Both the position numbers and the translations under genes were made by a program. The notes below the pieces were generated by a model. The model ran no database searches. It saw nothing but the letters and a program-made list of their open reading frames with translations, and had not been told where the DNA came from. A stretch of DNA of 64,000 nt from Flavobacteriaceae bacterium (GTDB taxonomy: Bacteria > Bacteroidota > Bacteroidia > Flavobacteriales > Flavobacteriaceae), in NCBI GenBank assembly GCA_013214065.1, contig JABSPK010000005.1, positions 62,001 through 126,000 of the forward strand. The letters run 5' to 3'. Below are positions 8,176 to 17,904 of this stretch, one piece after another; position 1 is the stretch's first letter; each line of letters begins with the position of its first letter.

Positions 8176-10023
8176 ATGTGTGGAATCGTTGGCTATATCG
8201 GACATCGGGATGCCTATCCCATCATCATGAAAGGTTTGCAGCGACTTGAATACCGGGGTTATGACAGTGCCGGTATCGTACTTTTCGATGGGGAGTCGAT
8301 GCATATGTCGAAGACCAAGGGAAAGGTCGAAGACTTGAAACATAAATCCGAAGTTTCGATTTCTACCGATGGTAAACTGGGCCTTGGCCACACCCGATGG
8401 GCGACCCACGGGGTTCCTAATGATATCAACTCACACCCGCACTATTCGAATTCGGGTGACCTGGTGATCATCCACAATGGGATCATCGAAAACTACGAAT
8501 CCATTAAAAAAGCATTGCTCGACCGAGGTTATTCCTTCGAATCGGATACCGATACCGAAGTATTGGTCAACTTGATCGAGGAAGTCAAAAAGAAAGAAGG
8601 GGTAAAGCTTGGGAAGGCCGTTCAAATTGCTTTGAACCAGGTCGTTGGGGCATATTCCATCGCCGTTTTCGATAAGAGCAAACCCGACGAGATCGTGGTT
8701 GCCAAATTAGGAAGTCCGCTAGCGATCGGCATCGGTGAAAACGAATACTTCATCGCATCCGATGCTTCCCCTTTTATCGAATACACCAACAACGCCGTGT
8801 ATTTGGAAGATGAGGAAATGGCCGTGGTGCGCATTGGTAAGGAAATCAAACTCCGCAAGATCAAAGACGACGCCATCGCCTATCCGAACATTTTGGAATT
8901 GCAACTCAATCTTGAGGAAATCGAAAAAGGGGGGTATGATCATTTCATGCTCAAGGAAATCTATGAGCAGCCCCGCGCTATTTTAGATACTTATCGCGGC
9001 CGTTTACTGGCTGATCAAGGCTTGATCCGTATGGCAGGGATCGATCAGAACCTCGAGAAGTTCATGAACGCCGACCGCATCATCATTGTGGCCTGTGGTA
9101 CCTCATGGCATGCAGGGTTGGTCGCTGAATATATTTTCGAGGACCTTGCCAGGATACCCGTTGAGGTCGAATACGCTTCGGAATTCCGTTACCGGAATCC
9201 GGTCATTTCCGAAAAGGACGTCTTGATCGCCATTTCACAGTCGGGGGAGACCGCCGATACCTTGGCGGCTATCAAGATGGCCAAGAAAAGAGGGGCTTTC
9301 GTGTTCGGAGTCTGCAACGTGGTAGGTTCTTCTATTGCTAGGGAGACCCATGCCGGGGCCTATACCCATGCCGGGCCTGAAATCGGGGTAGCATCTACCA
9401 AGGCGTTCACCACGCAGATTACCGTGTTGACCTTGATTGCTTTGAAATTGGCCAAAGAGAAGGGGGAAATGTCGGATGCCAAGTTCCATGAATTCCTCAC
9501 CGAATTGGAAGGCATTCCGAGTAAAGTGGAAGCCACCCTGTCGTCGAATGAGTTGGTAGAAACTATTGCGGAGGCGTATAAAGACTCTTCAAACTGCCTT
9601 TATTTGGGCCGGGGTTATAACTTCCCCGTGGCACTTGAGGGAGCGTTGAAACTGAAGGAAATCAGTTATATCCATGCAGAAGGATACCCGGCGGCCGAAA
9701 TGAAACACGGCCCGATAGCCTTGATCGATGAAGCGATGCCGGTAGTGGTCATCGCCACTCGAAAGGGGCATTACGAAAAAGTCGTCAGCAATATCCAGGA
9801 AATCAAGTCACGAAGCGGTAAGATCATCGGAGTGGTCACCGAAGGCGATACTATGGTCAAGGAACTGGCCGATCATGTGATCGAAGTACCGGAAACCTCA
9901 GAACCTTTGACCCCTTTGCTTACGACCATACCCTTACAATTGCTCTCATACCACATCGCCTTGATGCGCGGGTGTAATGTGGATCAGCCCCGTAATTTGG
10001 CAAAATCGGTTACTGTGGAGTAA
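8176..10023 (+). CDS. glmS: Glutamine-fructose-6-phosphate aminotransferase (isomerizing)
   Basis: A full-length 615-residue enzyme that makes glucosamine-6-phosphate from fructose-6-phosphate and glutamine, the first step to UDP-GlcNAc. Cys2 (MCGIVGYIGHR) is the glutaminase nucleophile of the N-terminal domain, with GHTRWATHG and HNGIIENY. Two SIS domains follow (VACGTSWHAGLVAEY, ISQSGETADTLAA; LGRGYNFPVALEGALKLKE), ending in the usual QPRNLAKSVTVE. Its own promoter and a downstream terminator suggest it is monocistronic. Confidence 0.98.
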   Translation: MCGIVGYIGHRDAYPIIMKGLQRLEYRGYDSAGIVLFDGESMHMSKTKGKVEDLKHKSEVSISTDGKLGLGHTRWATHGVPNDINSHPHYSNSGDLVIIHNGIIENYESIKKALLDRGYSFESDTDTEVLVNLIEEVKKKEGVKLGKAVQIALNQVVGAYSIAVFDKSKPDEIVVAKLGSPLAIGIGENEYFIASDASPFIEYTNNAVYLEDEEMAVVRIGKEIKLRKIKDDAIAYPNILELQLNLEEIEKGGYDHFMLKEIYEQPRAILDTYRGRLLADQGLIRMAGIDQNLEKFMNADRIIIVACGTSWHAGLVAEYIFEDLARIPVEVEYASEFRYRNPVISEKDVLIAISQSGETADTLAAIKMAKKRGAFVFGVCNVVGSSIARETHAGAYTHAGPEIGVASTKAFTTQITVLTLIALKLAKEKGEMSDAKFHEFLTELEGIPSKVEATLSSNELVETIAEAYKDSSNCLYLGRGYNFPVALEGALKLKEISYIHAEGYPAAEMKHGPIALIDEAMPVVVIATRKGHYEKVVSNIQEIKSRSGKIIGVVTEGDTMVKELADHVIEVPETSEPLTPLLTTIPLQLLSYHIALMRGCNVDQPRNLAKSVTVE

Positions 10024-10052
10024 CTTTCCGAAATAGGGATTTTTTAGTATTC

Positions 10053-10077
10053 AACCGCCTGTTGGGGCGGTTTTTTG
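10053..10077 (+). terminator. Rho-independent terminator after glmS
   Basis: Stem AACCGCC / GGCGGTT with a six-base loop followed by a run of T. Confidence 0.85.
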
Positions 10078-10118
10078 TTAAATTCTCACCTTGGAGCGTA
10101 TTTTTTTACCGAAAAAGT

Positions 10119-10134
10119 ATTATGCATGCATAAT
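10119..10134. promoter_or_regulatory. Perfect 16-bp palindrome ATTATGCATGCATAAT, candidate operator
   Basis: Lies in the 205-bp gap between glmS and the TonB receptor gene, 94 bp before the receptor ATG and after the glmS terminator. No T-run follows it directly in a way that would make it a terminator. No clear -7 box is visible in this gap, so its place relative to the promoter is unknown. Confidence 0.4.
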
Positions 10135-10228
10135 TTTTTTTCTTTCCTGAGGATAAAAGGGCAAAAAAATGTATATTCCGCTTCAAATTCTGAATACACT
10201 TTAAAACTAACTTAACGTAAATTCACTG

Positions 10229-13000
10229 ATGAAAAATTTAGTTGCTGCCCTATTTCTATTAATGGGCATAACACTGTCGGCTCAGACTACAGTGACAGGA
10301 ACAGTGGTTGACCAAGACGGCAACCCGGTCCCAAGTGCGAATGTTGTTGTTGTTGGATTGGCAGAAGGAGCCGTTGCCGACTTTGACGGTAACTTTACGC
10401 TCGAGACCACAGCAAGCCTACCTTTTAAGGTACGGGTTTCGAGTTTGGGATATACCGAAACGACCGTTGATGTCACTTCGGCGGCCCAACCCTTGACCAT
10501 TACCTTGAACGAATCATTGGCACTGCTAGATGAAATCGTTATCTCGGCCTCGCGTACCCCTGAACGGATATTCGAATCGCCGGTTTCGGTCGAGCGTTTC
10601 GGGTTGAAAGAAATCAAGAACACTACTGCTGAATCCTTTTACGGAGGATTGCAAAACCTGAAAGGGGTCGATTTGAACACGAACAGTTTGACCTTTCAAT
10701 CGGTGAATACACGTGGTTTCGCCACCTTCGCCAATACCCGATTCCTCCAATTGACCGATGGTATGGATAACACCGCGCCTGGTCTGAATTTCGTACTCGG
10801 TAATTTGGTGGGGATGTCCGAATTGGATGTGCAGAGCGTTGAGATCCTGCCCGGTGCTTCTTCGGCACTTTATGGTGCCGGTGCCTTTAACGGTATCTTG
10901 TTCATGCGCAGTAAAAGCCCATTTGATTTCCAAGGAATCAGTGCTTATGGTAAAACGGGGATCACTTCCCAAGATGCAGCTGGCGACAACGCCTATTATG
11001 ACGTAGGGATCCGTGCGGCCCATGCTTTCAGTGATAAGTTTGCGGTGAAGGCCAACATTTCCTTCTTGAAAGGGGAAGACTGGCATGCCAACAATACCAC
11101 CGATATCTTCAATCCCGGAGCGGATCGAACCAATCCGGCCTATGATGGCTTGAACGTCTATGGGGATGAAGTCGGGACACTCTTGAATTTCGATGCCCTT
11201 GGCGGTTTGCCTGCGGGTACGGTCGGTTCGGCTTTCATTACCCGTACCGGTTACGATGAAGGCGATTTAGCCAATTACAATGCCGAGAGTTTGAAGACCG
11301 ATTTTTCGGTACACTATCGTCCGTTCGGTGATGATCTCGAACTTATCTACAATGGTAGGATCGGTCGTGGTACGACCATCTATCAAGGGATCAATAGGTA
11401 TTCCGTTGATGGATTCACCTTGCAACAGCATAAATTGGAATTGAAGAACGACAACTTCTTCATTCGTGGATATATCGTTTCCGAAAATTCAGGTGACGCT
11501 TACGATACCCGCTTCGCGGCGATTAACGTCAACAGGAGATGGAAGTCGGATTTGGACTGGTTTGGGGATTATGCAGCCACCTTTATCGGTGCTAAACTCG
11601 GTGTAGGTTCAGGTGTGTTGGCCACAGACGAGCAGGCCCATGCGGCAGCACGTATCGCCGCCGATACCGGCCGTTTCCAGCCAGGAACACCAGAGTTTCA
11701 AAGTGCGTTTAATACGGTTATCAATGATGGGGATCTGACCACAGGTGCGAAATTCATCGATAATACAAAATTCCGCCACGTGAACGGTAACTACAACTTG
11801 GCGCATCTTATCGACGATTGGGCCGATATCCAAGTGGGGGGTTCCTTTAGGGAATACGAATTGAATTCGAGTGGTACCATCTTTACCGATATCGATGGAC
11901 CGATTTCATACAATGAGTACGGTGCTTATATGCAATTCCAAAAGAAATTTTTGGATGATCGTTTGAAACTGACCGCTTCAGGACGTTATGATAAGAATGA
12001 ATTCTTTGATGGGTTCTTTTCACCCCGAGCCGGCCTATCGGTCACCTTGGGTGAAAACAGAAACCACAACTTAAGGGTTTCCGTACAACAAGGTTTCCGT
12101 AACCCAACGACACAGGATCTCTTTATCGGTTTGAACGCTGGGCAAGCGATTTTGGTCGGATCAGCACCTGATAACTTGGATCGCGATATCAGGACCTTCC
12201 CAGTGAGCCAACCAGGGCAGGCCTTTACCGGTAGTCCGACGGTACAAGTAGTCGGTCGTTCGGCTTATGAGAACGCCTATTCCTTGAGTTCAGTAGGTAC
12301 GTTCGCCGCGACCCAGAATCCTGCGGATCTTGAAATCGCATCTCCCGGGTTGGTACAACCTGAAGAAATTACGGCTTATGAAGCAGGGTATCGTGCGCAA
12401 TTGGGCAAGTTTACCATTGATTTGAGCGGGTACTACAACAGCTATTCGAATTTCATCGCGAACGTGACCACCATCGTACCGTTATACGGAACCGTGGGTG
12501 ATAACTCATTGTCTTTGTTGGCCATTGCGAACGGTGATTTCCAAGCGTATCAAGCCTACACGAATTCTACAGTGGACATCAACTCATGGGGTACCACCAT
12601 CGGGGTCGATACCAAGGTATTTGGTAATTTCGATTTGGGAGTGAACTATACCTATACCGATTTGGATTTCGATAGGGCACAGTTTCCTGATTTCAGAACG
12701 AACTTCAATACACCACAACACAAGGTGAAAGCCTCTTTTGGTAATACGGAGCTCTTCAAGAACTTCGGTTTCGGGGTGAACTACAGATGGAGCGATTCCT
12801 TCTTCTGGGAAGCTTCTTTCGCAGATGGTGACGTACCGGCCTATACGGTCCTCGATGCACAGATCAATTACTCGGTACCAAGCATCAAGTCCGTTTTCAA
12901 AGCGGGTGGTTCCAACCTTTTGGGTGAAGAGTACTTCACGGCATTCGGTTCGGGTAACATCGGTTCCATTTACTACGTTTCCTGGACGATCAATCCGTAA
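10229..13000 (+). CDS. TonB-dependent outer membrane receptor with carboxypeptidase-regulatory-like domain
   Basis: A 923-residue receptor. The signal peptide ends near residue 19 (LSAQ/TTVTG), a CarboxypepD_reg-like beta sandwich covers about residues 20-100 (VTGTVVDQDGNPVPSANVVV), a plug domain follows (EIVISASRTPERIFESPVSVERF ... GASSALYGAGAFNGI) and the rest is the 22-strand barrel, ending with an aromatic-rich strand (YYVSWTINP). There is no SusD partner next to it, so it is not a standard Sus glycan pair; substrate unknown. It is flanked by terminators and probably transcribed alone. Confidence 0.94.
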   Translation: MKNLVAALFLLMGITLSAQTTVTGTVVDQDGNPVPSANVVVVGLAEGAVADFDGNFTLETTASLPFKVRVSSLGYTETTVDVTSAAQPLTITLNESLALLDEIVISASRTPERIFESPVSVERFGLKEIKNTTAESFYGGLQNLKGVDLNTNSLTFQSVNTRGFATFANTRFLQLTDGMDNTAPGLNFVLGNLVGMSELDVQSVEILPGASSALYGAGAFNGILFMRSKSPFDFQGISAYGKTGITSQDAAGDNAYYDVGIRAAHAFSDKFAVKANISFLKGEDWHANNTTDIFNPGADRTNPAYDGLNVYGDEVGTLLNFDALGGLPAGTVGSAFITRTGYDEGDLANYNAESLKTDFSVHYRPFGDDLELIYNGRIGRGTTIYQGINRYSVDGFTLQQHKLELKNDNFFIRGYIVSENSGDAYDTRFAAINVNRRWKSDLDWFGDYAATFIGAKLGVGSGVLATDEQAHAAARIAADTGRFQPGTPEFQSAFNTVINDGDLTTGAKFIDNTKFRHVNGNYNLAHLIDDWADIQVGGSFREYELNSSGTIFTDIDGPISYNEYGAYMQFQKKFLDDRLKLTASGRYDKNEFFDGFFSPRAGLSVTLGENRNHNLRVSVQQGFRNPTTQDLFIGLNAGQAILVGSAPDNLDRDIRTFPVSQPGQAFTGSPTVQVVGRSAYENAYSLSSVGTFAATQNPADLEIASPGLVQPEEITAYEAGYRAQLGKFTIDLSGYYNSYSNFIANVTTIVPLYGTVGDNSLSLLAIANGDFQAYQAYTNSTVDINSWGTTIGVDTKVFGNFDLGVNYTYTDLDFDRAQFPDFRTNFNTPQHKVKASFGNTELFKNFGFGVNYRWSDSFFWEASFADGDVPAYTVLDAQINYSVPSIKSVFKAGGSNLLGEEYFTAFGSGNIGSIYYVSWTINP

Positions 13001-13024
13001 TAGGAACACGGAAAGCATAAAACA

Positions 13025-13051
13025 AAGGCACCCACTTCGGGTGCCTTTTTG
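13025..13051 (+). terminator. Rho-independent terminator after the TonB receptor
   Basis: Stem AAGGCACCC / GGGTGCCTT with a five-base loop and a following T-run. Confidence 0.9.
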
Positions 13052-13098
13052 TTTTAAAAAAAGCAAGACATAAGTTTCTATTTACCATTGTAATGGCC

Positions 13099-13106
13099 TA
13101 TCTTTG
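13099..13106 (+). promoter_or_regulatory. atpD promoter, -7 box TATCTTTG
   Basis: An exact TAnnTTTG box about 60 bp upstream of the atpD ATG and just after the receptor terminator. No TTG at ideal spacing is seen. Confidence 0.55.
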
Positions 13107-13164
13107 CGGCCGGAAAAACCAAGGTTTTTTCTTACAGTAAAAAGAACAGAAAGAAATCTTATAA

Positions 13165-14676
<1,512 letters not shown>

Positions 14677-14678
14677 GT

Positions 14679-14957
14679 ATGTATCTAGAAATCGTATCTC
14701 CGGAAGCCACCCTTTTTTCGGGTGAAGTCAACGCGGTAACCGTACCTGGAATCAACGGGGAATTCCAAATGCTCGAAAATCACGCCCCGATCGTTTCCTT
14801 ACTTCAAGAAGGTGAGGTCAAGGTACAGGGCAACATCGAGATCGATGAGGAATTCCAGAACAAATTTTCAAAAGGGGCCAATGGCGAAACGGTTTTGTCG
14901 ATTGCCAGTGGTACCATTGAAATGAAGGATAACAAGGTCATTGTATTGGCCGACTAG
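14679..14957 (+). CDS. atpC: F1 ATP synthase subunit epsilon (short form)
   Basis: 92 residues, only the N-terminal beta-sandwich domain (MYLEIVSPEATLFSGEV, VPGINGEFQMLENHAPIVSLL). The C-terminal helical hairpin that can inhibit the enzyme is absent, as commonly seen in Bacteroidetes. It follows atpD by two bases and a strong terminator ends the unit. Confidence 0.95.
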   Translation: MYLEIVSPEATLFSGEVNAVTVPGINGEFQMLENHAPIVSLLQEGEVKVQGNIEIDEEFQNKFSKGANGETVLSIASGTIEMKDNKVIVLAD

Positions 14958-14978
14958 AACGTGCTAATAACGTATTGA

Positions 14979-15006
14979 AAAGCCGCCTTTCGGGCGGCTT
15001 TTTTTA
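14979..15006 (+). terminator. Rho-independent terminator after atpC
   Basis: Stem AAGCCGCC / GGCGGCTT, short loop, then seven T. Confidence 0.92.
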
Positions 15007-15034
15007 TGATTTCAAATTTCAGAGTGTATTTGGA

Positions 15035-15241
15035 TTAAGATTTTTGATAACCAATGATATCGGCAGGTTGACATTCCAATTCCCGACAAATAGCCTCCAG
15101 TGTCGAAAAACGGATGGCTTTCGCCTTTCCGGTTTTTAGTATGGAAAGGTTGGCAGTGGTTATGCCGATACGCGCAGCAAGTTCATTGCTGCGCATTTTG
15201 CGCTTGGCGAGCATGACATCTAGATTGATGATTATCGGCAT
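15035..15241 (-). CDS. Small HTH regulator, YozG-like Cro/C1 type
   Basis: A 68-residue protein that is nearly all helix-turn-helix (MLAKRKMRSNELAARIGIT, NLSILKTGKAKAIRF, LEAICRELECQPADII), a size and pattern typical of the YozG family that pairs with DUF2975 membrane proteins. It is encoded three bases after the DUF2975 gene and must share its promoter, where two palindromic sites lie. I infer that it binds those sites and controls its own operon. Confidence 0.9.
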   Translation of the reverse strand: MPIIINLDVMLAKRKMRSNELAARIGITTANLSILKTGKAKAIRFSTLEAICRELECQPADIIGYQKS

Positions 15242-15244
15242 AAT

Positions 15245-15760
15245 TTATATGGTTAAATCGTTTTCTTTCTGCACCTTCAAACCCCTTTTGAAAATGGCCG
15301 CAACGAACAATACCCCGATTCCCAAAATGATGCTCAAAAACAGATTATGAATGTTGCCAAGTCCATCTTTTCTCAAAATGATGTACTCTAGAACAACAAA
15401 GAAAATAGGGAAGACCACCAGATTTAGACCTGCAAACGCATATAGTCGATCGATAACGGATTTATTGAACAAGGTCTGCCCTTGAAATGATTTCATGATT
15501 GTTGATAAGCAATAAAAGAACGTTCCGATATATACAAGTGACAAGATGATGCTTAAGATTATTGGATGTTCGAATGGGGCATTGATCAAGTTTTCCTTAA
15601 ATAAGGGTGCTCCAATATAGAATCGCCCATCTGCAACCTTATATGTTTTGAAAACGAACGATAATAGAATGAAGGTAGCAAGTAAGCTACAACCTAGGGC
15701 GAACAATCGGGTGCCATAATAGCACCATGTTGAAAGGGATTTTGGACCAAAGAATTTCAT
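15245..15760 (-). CDS. DUF2975 membrane protein
   Basis: 171 residues with four predicted membrane segments (about residues 17-37, 66-86, 108-130 and 143-160). It matches DUF2975, the usual neighbour of YozG-type regulators. The gene is richer in A+T than its neighbours, and the pair sits between atpC and a GNAT gene as a compact insertion, which may reflect transfer. Molecular function unknown. Confidence 0.85.
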   Translation of the reverse strand: MKFFGPKSLSTWCYYGTRLFALGCSLLATFILLSFVFKTYKVADGRFYIGAPLFKENLINAPFEHPIILSIILSLVYIGTFFYCLSTIMKSFQGQTLFNKSVIDRLYAFAGLNLVVFPIFFVVLEYIILRKDGLGNIHNLFLSIILGIGVLFVAAIFKRGLKVQKENDLTI

Positions 15761-15763
15761 ATG

Positions 15764-15811
15764 TTATTGTTTAACGATAATAAAACTACAAAAATTATTG
15801 ATAAACAATAA
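15764..15811. promoter_or_regulatory. Two copies of an operator TTATTG-N5-CAATAA before the DUF2975/HTH pair
   Basis: Copy 1 (15764..15780) and copy 2 (15795..15811) match at 15 of 17 positions when copy 2 is reverse-complemented. Copy 2 has perfect 6-bp arms TTATTG/CAATAA; copy 1 has one arm mismatch. Their centres are 31 bp apart, about three helical turns, so two dimers would sit on the same face. They occupy the promoter region directly upstream of the DUF2975 ATG. Confidence 0.65.
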
Positions 15812-15818
15812 AAAAATA

Positions 15819-16346
15819 TCAAAAAACAATTAACGACCACTCCTTATCTCCCGATCGATAGCGTTTCAATTCTCGGAACCCAACCGCCTTGTGGGCCTGC
15901 ATGGAGCGCACGTTTTTTACATCGACCTCGGTTATGATCTTGTCGAACCGATCTGTTAGAAACCGCTGCATGTGGGTATAGAGCCCTCTAAAAACCCCTT
16001 GACCCCTGTAGTCTTTGGCCACGCAGATTTGACCCATAACAAGGTAGCGATCGTTCTTGTCCATCGCTTTTTTGATTTCAACGAACATGGATCGCAACAC
16101 TTCGATTTCATCGACGAATTTCGGATGCATGGAGAGGGCATAACCCACTACTTCATTTTGATGGACGGCCATGGTGTGGGGTACGACATCGTGCATGGCC
16201 TTCAACAAAGAAAAGGTATGTTCAACAGTTAGAAACCCTTGGCTTCGCATTTCTTGCTGCGACAAGTTAGCAGGTAGATTGAGGCGTTGAAGGGCTAAAA
16301 TCTGCCTTAAATGATCAGCTGTTCCTGTCTGTTCATAACGGACCAT
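15819..16346 (-). CDS. GNAT family N-acetyltransferase
   Basis: A 175-residue protein with the GNAT acetyl-CoA site in motif A (MGQICVAKDYRGQGVFRGLYTHM; the Q/RxxGxG/A part reads RGQGVF) and a C-terminal strand typical of the fold (VRSMQAHKAVGFRELKRY). Substrate unknown. It is transcribed divergently from bioF, and its promoter box starts only six bases before its ATG. Confidence 0.88.
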   Translation of the reverse strand: MVRYEQTGTADHLRQILALQRLNLPANLSQQEMRSQGFLTVEHTFSLLKAMHDVVPHTMAVHQNEVVGYALSMHPKFVDEIEVLRSMFVEIKKAMDKNDRYLVMGQICVAKDYRGQGVFRGLYTHMQRFLTDRFDKIITEVDVKNVRSMQAHKAVGFRELKRYRSGDKEWSLIVF

Positions 16347-16352
16347 ATGACT

Positions 16353-16369
16353 TAAAGATAGTACATTTG
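16353..16369. promoter_or_regulatory. Abutting divergent promoters of the GNAT gene and bioF
   Basis: Minus-strand box TATCTTTA (16353..16360, one mismatch) serves the GNAT gene; plus-strand box TACATTTG (16362..16369, exact TAnnTTTG) serves bioF. Only one base separates them. The bioF ATG begins 5 bases after its box and the GNAT ATG 7 bases after its box, so both mRNAs should be leaderless or nearly so. Confidence 0.6.
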
Positions 16370-16373
16370 GGGC

Positions 16374-17531
16374 ATGGCGGAATTCCCACGGCGCTTAGCT
16401 CGAAAATTGCAACAACGAATGGAAGAGGATGCATTCCGCAGTCTGGGTGCAGCAAGCGGTGATGTCGATTTTTCATCCAACGATTACTTAGGTTTGTCCG
16501 TTCATCCAGAAATAATCGGATATAGCGCAAAACTGCTTGAAGGGCAGCCCAAGACTATGGGCGCAACGGGGTCACGATTGTTGACCGGTGACCAAAAAAT
16601 GTATGCCGAACTCGAATTGCAGCTGGCCGATTTCTTCGCATTCGAAGACGCTTTGGTCTTTAACTCCGGCTATGATGCGAATCTTGGTTTGATTTCTTCG
16701 GTTCCCCAACGCAATGATTTCATCTTTTATGACGAACTGGTACACGCCAGCATTCGGGAAGGTATCCAGTTGGCAAACGCCAGGGCCTATAAGTTTGCCC
16801 ATAACGATATCGAGGCCTTGAACAAGCTAGTCGAAAGGCAGTTGTCGGATCGAAGTTTCGAACAGGAGGCGTACGTCATTACCGAATCGGTTTTTTCTAT
16901 GGATGGTGATTCCCCCGATCTTGTGCGGTTGGCGGCAATCTGTGACAAACATGGGTTGCACCTGATCGTTGACGAGGCGCATGCCCTAGGGGTTTTCGGC
17001 AAGGGGTTGGTGCATCGCTACGGCTTGCAAAATTCCGTATTCGCCCAAATAGTGACCTTTGGGAAAGCTATGGGAAGCCATGGAGCGGCCATTTTAGGGA
17101 GTGCCATGTTGAAGGCGTATTTGCTCAACTTTGCGCGCAGCGTGATCTACACCACGGCTTTACCCGGTCACAGCTTGGCGGCAATATGCGCTGCTTTTGA
17201 TTTCTTTGATACCCCTTCTGGCCGGTTACTTTCGGAAACCCTTGGGCGAAATATCGCCCTATTCAAAAAAGAAATATGCGACCACGGCCTTGAAGGATTA
17301 TTTTTGGCTAGTGATTCGGCCATTCAAGTGGCCATGATACCCGGAAATGCTAAAGTCAAGGCATTGTCCCGCCAATTAGCTTCATCTGGGTATGATGTAC
17401 GACCGATTTTGGCCCCGACAGTGAAGGAAGGGAACGAACGCCTGCGTTTTTGCATCCATGCGTTCAACACACCGGCGCAGATCGAAGGGGTCGTGAAGAA
17501 AATGAAACATTATTTGGAACATGGGGAATGA
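16374..17531 (+). CDS. bioF: 8-amino-7-oxononanoate synthase
   Basis: A 385-residue PLP enzyme that joins pimeloyl thioester and alanine, the first committed step of the biotin ring. Family segments include VDFSSNDYLGLSVHPE, GATGSRLLTGDQKMY, DELVHASIREGI, HLIVDEAHALGVFG, and the PLP Lys231 in TFGKAMGSHGA. It heads the biotin operon and overlaps the next gene by 11 bp. Confidence 0.96.
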   Translation: MAEFPRRLARKLQQRMEEDAFRSLGAASGDVDFSSNDYLGLSVHPEIIGYSAKLLEGQPKTMGATGSRLLTGDQKMYAELELQLADFFAFEDALVFNSGYDANLGLISSVPQRNDFIFYDELVHASIREGIQLANARAYKFAHNDIEALNKLVERQLSDRSFEQEAYVITESVFSMDGDSPDLVRLAAICDKHGLHLIVDEAHALGVFGKGLVHRYGLQNSVFAQIVTFGKAMGSHGAAILGSAMLKAYLLNFARSVIYTTALPGHSLAAICAAFDFFDTPSGRLLSETLGRNIALFKKEICDHGLEGLFLASDSAIQVAMIPGNAKVKALSRQLASSGYDVRPILAPTVKEGNERLRFCIHAFNTPAQIEGVVKKMKHYLEHGE

Positions 17532-17904
17532 GTTAGTGACCATAGGAAGCTTTGAGTTTTTGGCCGACGTCATGATCATTAAGGGGAAGCTGGAATCAGA
17601 GGGCTTCACCGTTGTCCTAAAGGATGAGAATACGGTAGGGGTCGAGCCTTTTGCCAGCAATGCCTTAGGGGGAATCAAACTTCAAGTGCATCGTTCAGTA
17701 GCCGAAAGTGCGAGCCGGATTTTGGATGAAATACGGAATTATGCCGTTGATGACGAAGGGAATCTCATTCAATGCCCGAATTGCAAGGCACGAAAATCGG
17801 AAGTGTATTACCAACGCAATACCCTATTTTATAAATTATTCCCTTTTCTCGAACCGAAAAAATACCGCTGTACGAACTGTCAATTTATAACCCGAGCCGA
17901 ATGA
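17521..17904 (+). CDS. DUF2007 and zinc-ribbon protein inside the biotin operon
   Basis: 127 residues. Residues 1-75 match the DUF2007 (putative signal transducing protein) fold (VTIGSFEFLADVMIIKGKLESEGF). Residues 80-127 form a zinc-ribbon-like tail with CPNC near residue 81 and CTNC near residue 118. It overlaps both bioF (11 bp) and bioD (4 bp), so it is translationally coupled to them. Its role is unknown; the position suggests regulation or metal handling linked to biotin synthesis, but that is only inference from context. Confidence 0.8.
   Translation: MGNELVTIGSFEFLADVMIIKGKLESEGFTVVLKDENTVGVEPFASNALGGIKLQVHRSVAESASRILDEIRNYAVDDEGNLIQCPNCKARKSEVYYQRNTLFYKLFPFLEPKKYRCTNCQFITRAE

Noticed and set aside
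10526-11086. A 186-codon frame antisense to the TonB receptor
   Set aside because: No family features; lies within a clear sense gene.
10229-13000. A SusCD-type glycan uptake pair
   Set aside because: No SusD-like lipoprotein follows or precedes any of the three TonB receptors in this window.
15819-16346. The GNAT gene as part of the DUF2975/HTH module
   Set aside because: The operators and the promoter of the DUF2975 gene lie after the GNAT stop, and GNAT has its own promoter; it is treated as separate.
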